Part shown: positions 7,521 to 10,356 of the stretch, in pieces | Position numbering within the stretch: position 1 is the stretch's first letter | Layout: each line of letters begins with the position of its first letter | Assembly (NCBI GenBank): GCA_013203755.1 | Contig: JABMPI010000072.1 | Location: forward strand, 1-10,356 | DNA: 10,356 bases | From: Bacteroidota bacterium | GTDB taxonomy: Bacteria > Bacteroidota > Bacteroidia > Bacteroidales > Prolixibacteraceae | Reading direction: 5' to 3' | Translations under genes and position numbers: made by a program | Notes under the pieces: model-generated | What the model saw: the letters and a program-made list of their open reading frames with translations, nothing else | Told to the model about the DNA's origin: nothing | The model's database searches: none

Positions 7521-7527
7521 TAAAACT

Positions 7528-9909
7528 TTAGAACTCAATAATTATCCCAATTGTTGGCAACACATTTCCTATAGTGTTTCCAATTGTATTTAATACATAA
7601 CGAGTTCCGTTATCGGTTAAAATAAAGTTGCCGTTTACGTCTTCAGCACGTACCACAATATCTTGTTGTTCAGCCTGAAAGTTGTATAGATTCTGAATGT
7701 CGATGTAGAACTTAGCCGTTAATTTTTCCAGATAAAACGATTTGTCAATTCGTAAATCTAGGTTATGAAAAGGTGCAAACCGCTGTGCGTTCAATTGTGA
7801 ATAATCGAGATAGGGTCCGCCTCTAACATTCCATGCTTCAACCAACGAACTTTGCTCCAAATCCCAGGATGTGTAGGGTAATCCACCCACTAATCTCCAG
7901 CGCCCGCCAACTCTCCATCCGTTTTTTAAATCTTTGGTGGTGGTGATGTTTAATAAATGGCGCGAATCCCAACTGGATACTATGTAATTATTGTTTCCAT
8001 CGTCGAATTCGCTGCGAACCAATGTGTACGATAAGTTGAGATTAAACCCTTTTGGCGAGTTCATGCGAACCTGAAATTCACTTCCATAAGCCCTACCGTT
8101 TGAACCCGAAATCACTTCTTCGTCGCCAATCACACCAAAATCGGCACCTTTGTTTGCTAAACTAATATTGTCTTTCACCGAAAATGGGTATTTGGAATAT
8201 CCCTTCCAAAAAGCTTCTCCTGTAAATTGCACGGTCGACGAAGGCCTATATTCTATACCTCCAATCAGATGATTCACCGAAATATATTTCAGGTCATTTA
8301 CCTTATTTACAAGTACCTCATCCTGTTTATACCCAAGCGTTGTGTACGATGTCATTTGGTAATATTTACCAGTATTAAAGTTTAAACTCCATTTATTGGT
8401 TAAACGATAAGATGCAGAAAAACGTGGAGAAAACTGTTGAAACATATTATTCATACTTTTTGAATAGTTGTTTGCATCTGCCCTTAAACCAAATGAAAGT
8501 GCCAATCTTTCATTAAAAATATTTTTACTTATTTGTCCAAATATTCCCCATTTTATCAGATTTAAGTCGGTTCTGTAATTCACATACAAAATTTTGTCAT
8601 CGTAGAATCGCTGTTGTTCGGTTGCATTTTTATAGGTTACAAAATCAACGTTTCCTCCAACATTAAGTTTAAAACCATCTATGTTGAAAGTGTTTTCTAA
8701 TCGCAATTTATTTTCAATTTCCTCCGAAGAATAATCCAGAATTTTGTTTTCTTCTGAACTGTCATCGTTATCGAAATATTTGTAAGCACCATTATTTAGG
8801 TGACTTCGGCTGGCCACAAATGTGTGGTAGCCGTTATTGCTGAAATGTTTGTAAATCCCGCCAATTGTATAATTCCACTGTTCGTTAACCGGAATCTGAC
8901 TTAAAATATATTTTTGCTGTTCGTCGGGGTCTTCAATTCCCATGTTTAAATCGAATACATCGATGGCACCCAAACCAATAAAAGTGAGCTCATTTCTTTT
9001 GTTGATACGTGTTTTAACCTTGAACTGCATGTCGTTAAAAGTGGGTAAAAAAGGCAATTCAATTAGGCTGAAAAGAAACTTTAAATACGAACGTCGGACT
9101 GAAACCACAAATGTTGTTTTTTCACCCAGCGGACCTTCCATAGTTCCTGCAATTTCCGAAGCTCCCAAAGTGCCTTGAAACTTCAATTTATCTTTGTTTC
9201 CATCAATTTGGTTGAATTCCAAAATTCCACTTAAAGCATTGCCACGGTTAGCAGGAAAAGCACCCGCATAATAATTTACTTCACGCAAAAAATCTGCATT
9301 GATAATTCCAACCGGCCCGCCCGAAGCACCTTGTGTGGCAAAGTGATTGATAAATGGTACTTCAACACCATCTAAATAAAAACGACTTTCCGATGGACCA
9401 CCACCACGAATTATTACATCATTTCGGAAAGCCGGTGTGGATTGAACGCCCGGAAAAGACTGGATTACCTTAGAAATATCGCGATTAGCTCCCGGACTTT
9501 TTTCAATTTCTCCAATTCCAATAGTCCGCAAAGAAACCGGGCTCTCCACTGTTTTTCTAAAGGGAGATGCGGTGACGGTAATTTCTTCCAACTCTTCTAA
9601 TTGCTTCTCAAGTGCAATTTCAATATAGTTGGTGTTTGCACGGCTAACTTCAACTTCAGAAGAAATGGCTTGTTTGTAGCCTACAAAAGATGCTTCAACG
9701 CGAACAAAACCAGGGGCTAAGCCGGTTAGTAGAAAATTACCGTTAACATCGGTTACGGTACCCAGTGAAGTTCCTGCAACTAATACATTTACAAAGGGCA
9801 GGGGCTCGTTGTTTACAGCATCAACCACCTTCCCTTTTAAGGATGCATTTTGGGCAAATATAGGAAAAGGTAATATAAGTATGAGGAGTAATATTCTGAT
9901 TTTTTTCAT
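7528..9909 (-). CDS. TonB-dependent outer-membrane receptor with carboxypeptidase-regulatory-like domain
   Basis: This 793-residue protein should form a 22-strand outer-membrane barrel that takes up a ligand using energy from TonB. Residues 1-19 are a signal peptide (PIFA|QN). Residues 22-100 form a carboxypeptidase-regulatory-like domain (GKVVDAVNNEPLPFVNVLV, then SLGTVTDVNGNFLL). A TonB-box-like EEITVTASP stretch lies at about 108-116. The plug domain covers about 118-235, with VIIRGGGPSESRFYLDGVEVP and NRGNALSGILEF. The barrel fills the rest and ends in an aromatic residue (IGIIIEF), as outer-membrane proteins do. It is too short for a SusC protein (usually about 1000 residues) and has no SusD partner, so it belongs to the FepA/Cir-like group. 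The ligand (metal complex, vitamin or peptide) cannot be read. It is convergent to the sulfatase operon, so a shared function is not implied. Confidence 0.9.
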   Translation of the reverse strand: MKKIRILLLILILPFPIFAQNASLKGKVVDAVNNEPLPFVNVLVAGTSLGTVTDVNGNFLLTGLAPGFVRVEASFVGYKQAISSEVEVSRANTNYIEIALEKQLEELEEITVTASPFRKTVESPVSLRTIGIGEIEKSPGANRDISKVIQSFPGVQSTPAFRNDVIIRGGGPSESRFYLDGVEVPFINHFATQGASGGPVGIINADFLREVNYYAGAFPANRGNALSGILEFNQIDGNKDKLKFQGTLGASEIAGTMEGPLGEKTTFVVSVRRSYLKFLFSLIELPFLPTFNDMQFKVKTRINKRNELTFIGLGAIDVFDLNMGIEDPDEQQKYILSQIPVNEQWNYTIGGIYKHFSNNGYHTFVASRSHLNNGAYKYFDNDDSSEENKILDYSSEEIENKLRLENTFNIDGFKLNVGGNVDFVTYKNATEQQRFYDDKILYVNYRTDLNLIKWGIFGQISKNIFNERLALSFGLRADANNYSKSMNNMFQQFSPRFSASYRLTNKWSLNFNTGKYYQMTSYTTLGYKQDEVLVNKVNDLKYISVNHLIGGIEYRPSSTVQFTGEAFWKGYSKYPFSVKDNISLANKGADFGVIGDEEVISGSNGRAYGSEFQVRMNSPKGFNLNLSYTLVRSEFDDGNNNYIVSSWDSRHLLNITTTKDLKNGWRVGGRWRLVGGLPYTSWDLEQSSLVEAWNVRGGPYLDYSQLNAQRFAPFHNLDLRIDKSFYLEKLTAKFYIDIQNLYNFQAEQQDIVVRAEDVNGNFILTDNGTRYVLNTIGNTIGNVLPTIGIIIEF

Positions 9910-9937
9910 TTAGAAATCATATTCTGTTAAAAAGTAA

Positions 9938-10082
9938 TACCAACAAAACTAAACAAAATATAAAAAGATGAAACGAGCATGTAAAATTTCTTGCATACAG
10001 GAGGATGATTAAAAGCGAGTTCCATATGATACCTTAAAAAACAAACAATTTTTTTCATATGAAAAATCAGTTTGAATTTTTA
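9938..10082. repeat. Possible diverged second copy of the 7361-7520 element
   Basis: A segment at 9980-10001 matches 7421-7443 at all positions except one substitution and one single-base gap (shared cores TGTAAAA and TTCTTGCATA). Upstream of it TAATACCAA (9935-9943) equals the left end of the first element. Downstream, AATTTTTA (10075-10082) lies at nearly the same distance (85 versus 82 bases) as the right end AATTGGTA of the first. The rest is not alignable by eye. The gap also holds two CATATG sites (10023-10028, 10056-10061). The candidate receptor promoter lies at its left end. Confidence 0.3.
9944..9973 (-). promoter_or_regulatory. Candidate promoter of the TonB-dependent receptor
   Basis: On the minus strand TAGTTTTG (9951-9944) is an exact match to the Bacteroidota -7 pattern TAnnTTTG. 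TTTC (9973-9970) lies 18 bases upstream as a weak -33 match. The start of transcription would be near 9937, giving a leader of about 28 bases. There is no Shine-Dalgarno sequence in front of the ATG, as is common in this phylum. Confidence 0.4.
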
Positions 10083-10107
10083 TATTAGCCATAGAAAAAT
10101 ACGAAAA

Positions 10108-10356
10108 ATGAGGGTTGTAATTCAAAAAGTAAAAAGTGCTTCTGTAACTGTTGAGGGCAAAGGAATTGCTTCAATTGATAAAGGATTATTGATTTTGGTT
10201 GGAATAGAAAACGCCGATAAAGAGGAAGACATTGACTGGTTGGTAAAAAAAATTGTTCAACTTCGAATATTTGAAGATGAAAACGAGGTAATGAATTTGT
10301 CGGTTCAGGATGTTGATGGAGATGTGATTGTTGTGAGCCAATTTACTTTACACGCC
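10108..10356 (+). CDS. dtd: D-aminoacyl-tRNA deacylase, 5' part (runs off the window)
   Basis: The first 83 codons of a protein of about 150 residues are present. The enzyme removes D-amino acids (and mischarged glycine) from tRNA in the cytosol, as a proofreading step. The start MRVVIQKVKSASV, the GLLILVGI segment, the KIVQLRIFEDE segment and above all the SQFTLHA signature at the end of the window are typical of the DTD family; the Thr of this motif lies in the active site. The second signature (Gly-cisPro, N-x-G-P-V-T) would be beyond the window edge. The gene is divergent from the receptor gene. I could not find a convincing promoter in the 198-nt gap, though TTTG at 10071-10074 could be a -33 element. 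Confidence 0.93.
   Translation, partial: MRVVIQKVKSASVTVEGKGIASIDKGLLILVGIENADKEEDIDWLVKKIVQLRIFEDENEVMNLSVQDVDGDVIVVSQFTLHA

Noticed and set aside
8942..9178. Plus-strand open frame of 78 codons inside the receptor gene
   Set aside because: It is antisense to a well-supported coding region, its translation shows no domain or signal, and there is no promoter or ribosome-binding context.
7528..9909. SusC-type glycan importer
   Set aside because: At 793 residues it is well below the usual SusC length, there is no SusD gene next to it, and it is convergent to the hydrolase operon.
10021..10080. Clear promoter for dtd
   Set aside because: TTTG at 10071-10074 could be a -33 box, but no TAnnTTTG-like sequence lies at the right distance before the ATG.
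1..10356. tRNA, rRNA, CRISPR array, phage or defence genes
   Set aside because: No cloverleaf, spaced direct repeats, transposase, integrase, nuclease or toxin-antitoxin signature was seen on either strand.

Overview
The window looks like a piece of chromosome from an AT-rich member of the Bacteroidota, probably a marine or sediment polysaccharide degrader of the Marinilabiliales/Prolixibacteraceae type. The placement is my inference. It rests on the exported proteins with short signal peptides ending in FSQ, FAQ or a cysteine, the carboxypeptidase-regulatory-domain TonB receptor, start sites with A-rich leaders and no Shine-Dalgarno sequence, promoter-like sequences of the Bacteroidota -33/-7 type, and a familiar kind of intergenic repeat.

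Layout. Positions 1-531 hold what may be the last codons of an upstream gene, a strong hairpin terminator (207-247), two palindromic or REP-like repeats and a candidate promoter with an inverted repeat. Positions 532-7360 form one tight plus-strand operon of four exported enzymes: a glycoside hydrolase family 2 enzyme, a carbon-nitrogen hydrolase with a signal peptide, and two different family S1 sulfatases. Gaps are 18, 4 and 12 (or 54) nt. Positions 7361-7527 are a short convergent intergenic region with terminal inverted repeats and a possible 3-bp target duplication. Positions 7528-9909 encode, on the minus strand, a 793-residue TonB-dependent outer-membrane receptor. Positions 9910-10107 are the divergent gap, which shares a conserved segment with the 7.4-kb gap. 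From 10108 a D-aminoacyl-tRNA deacylase gene (dtd) starts and runs off the window.

How the genes fit together. The four-gene operon reads as the degradative part of a locus for a sulfated glycan. Two sulfatases of different subfamilies would remove two kinds of sulfate, the GH2 enzyme would release a beta-linked sugar, and the exported carbon-nitrogen hydrolase is the odd member and may act on an amide in the glycan or a decoration. There is no SusC/SusD pair, sugar-binding regulator or sulfatase maturase in the window, so the import and regulation parts must lie elsewhere. The convergent TonB receptor is not SusC-like in length and has no SusD partner, so I do not assign it to the glycan pathway. 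dtd is an unrelated housekeeping gene.

I see no phage, CRISPR, defence or clearly new multi-gene system. The items most worth a second look are the exported nitrilase-fold enzyme in the sulfatase operon, the CSPCR active site of the second sulfatase, and the small inverted-repeat element shared by two intergenic gaps.
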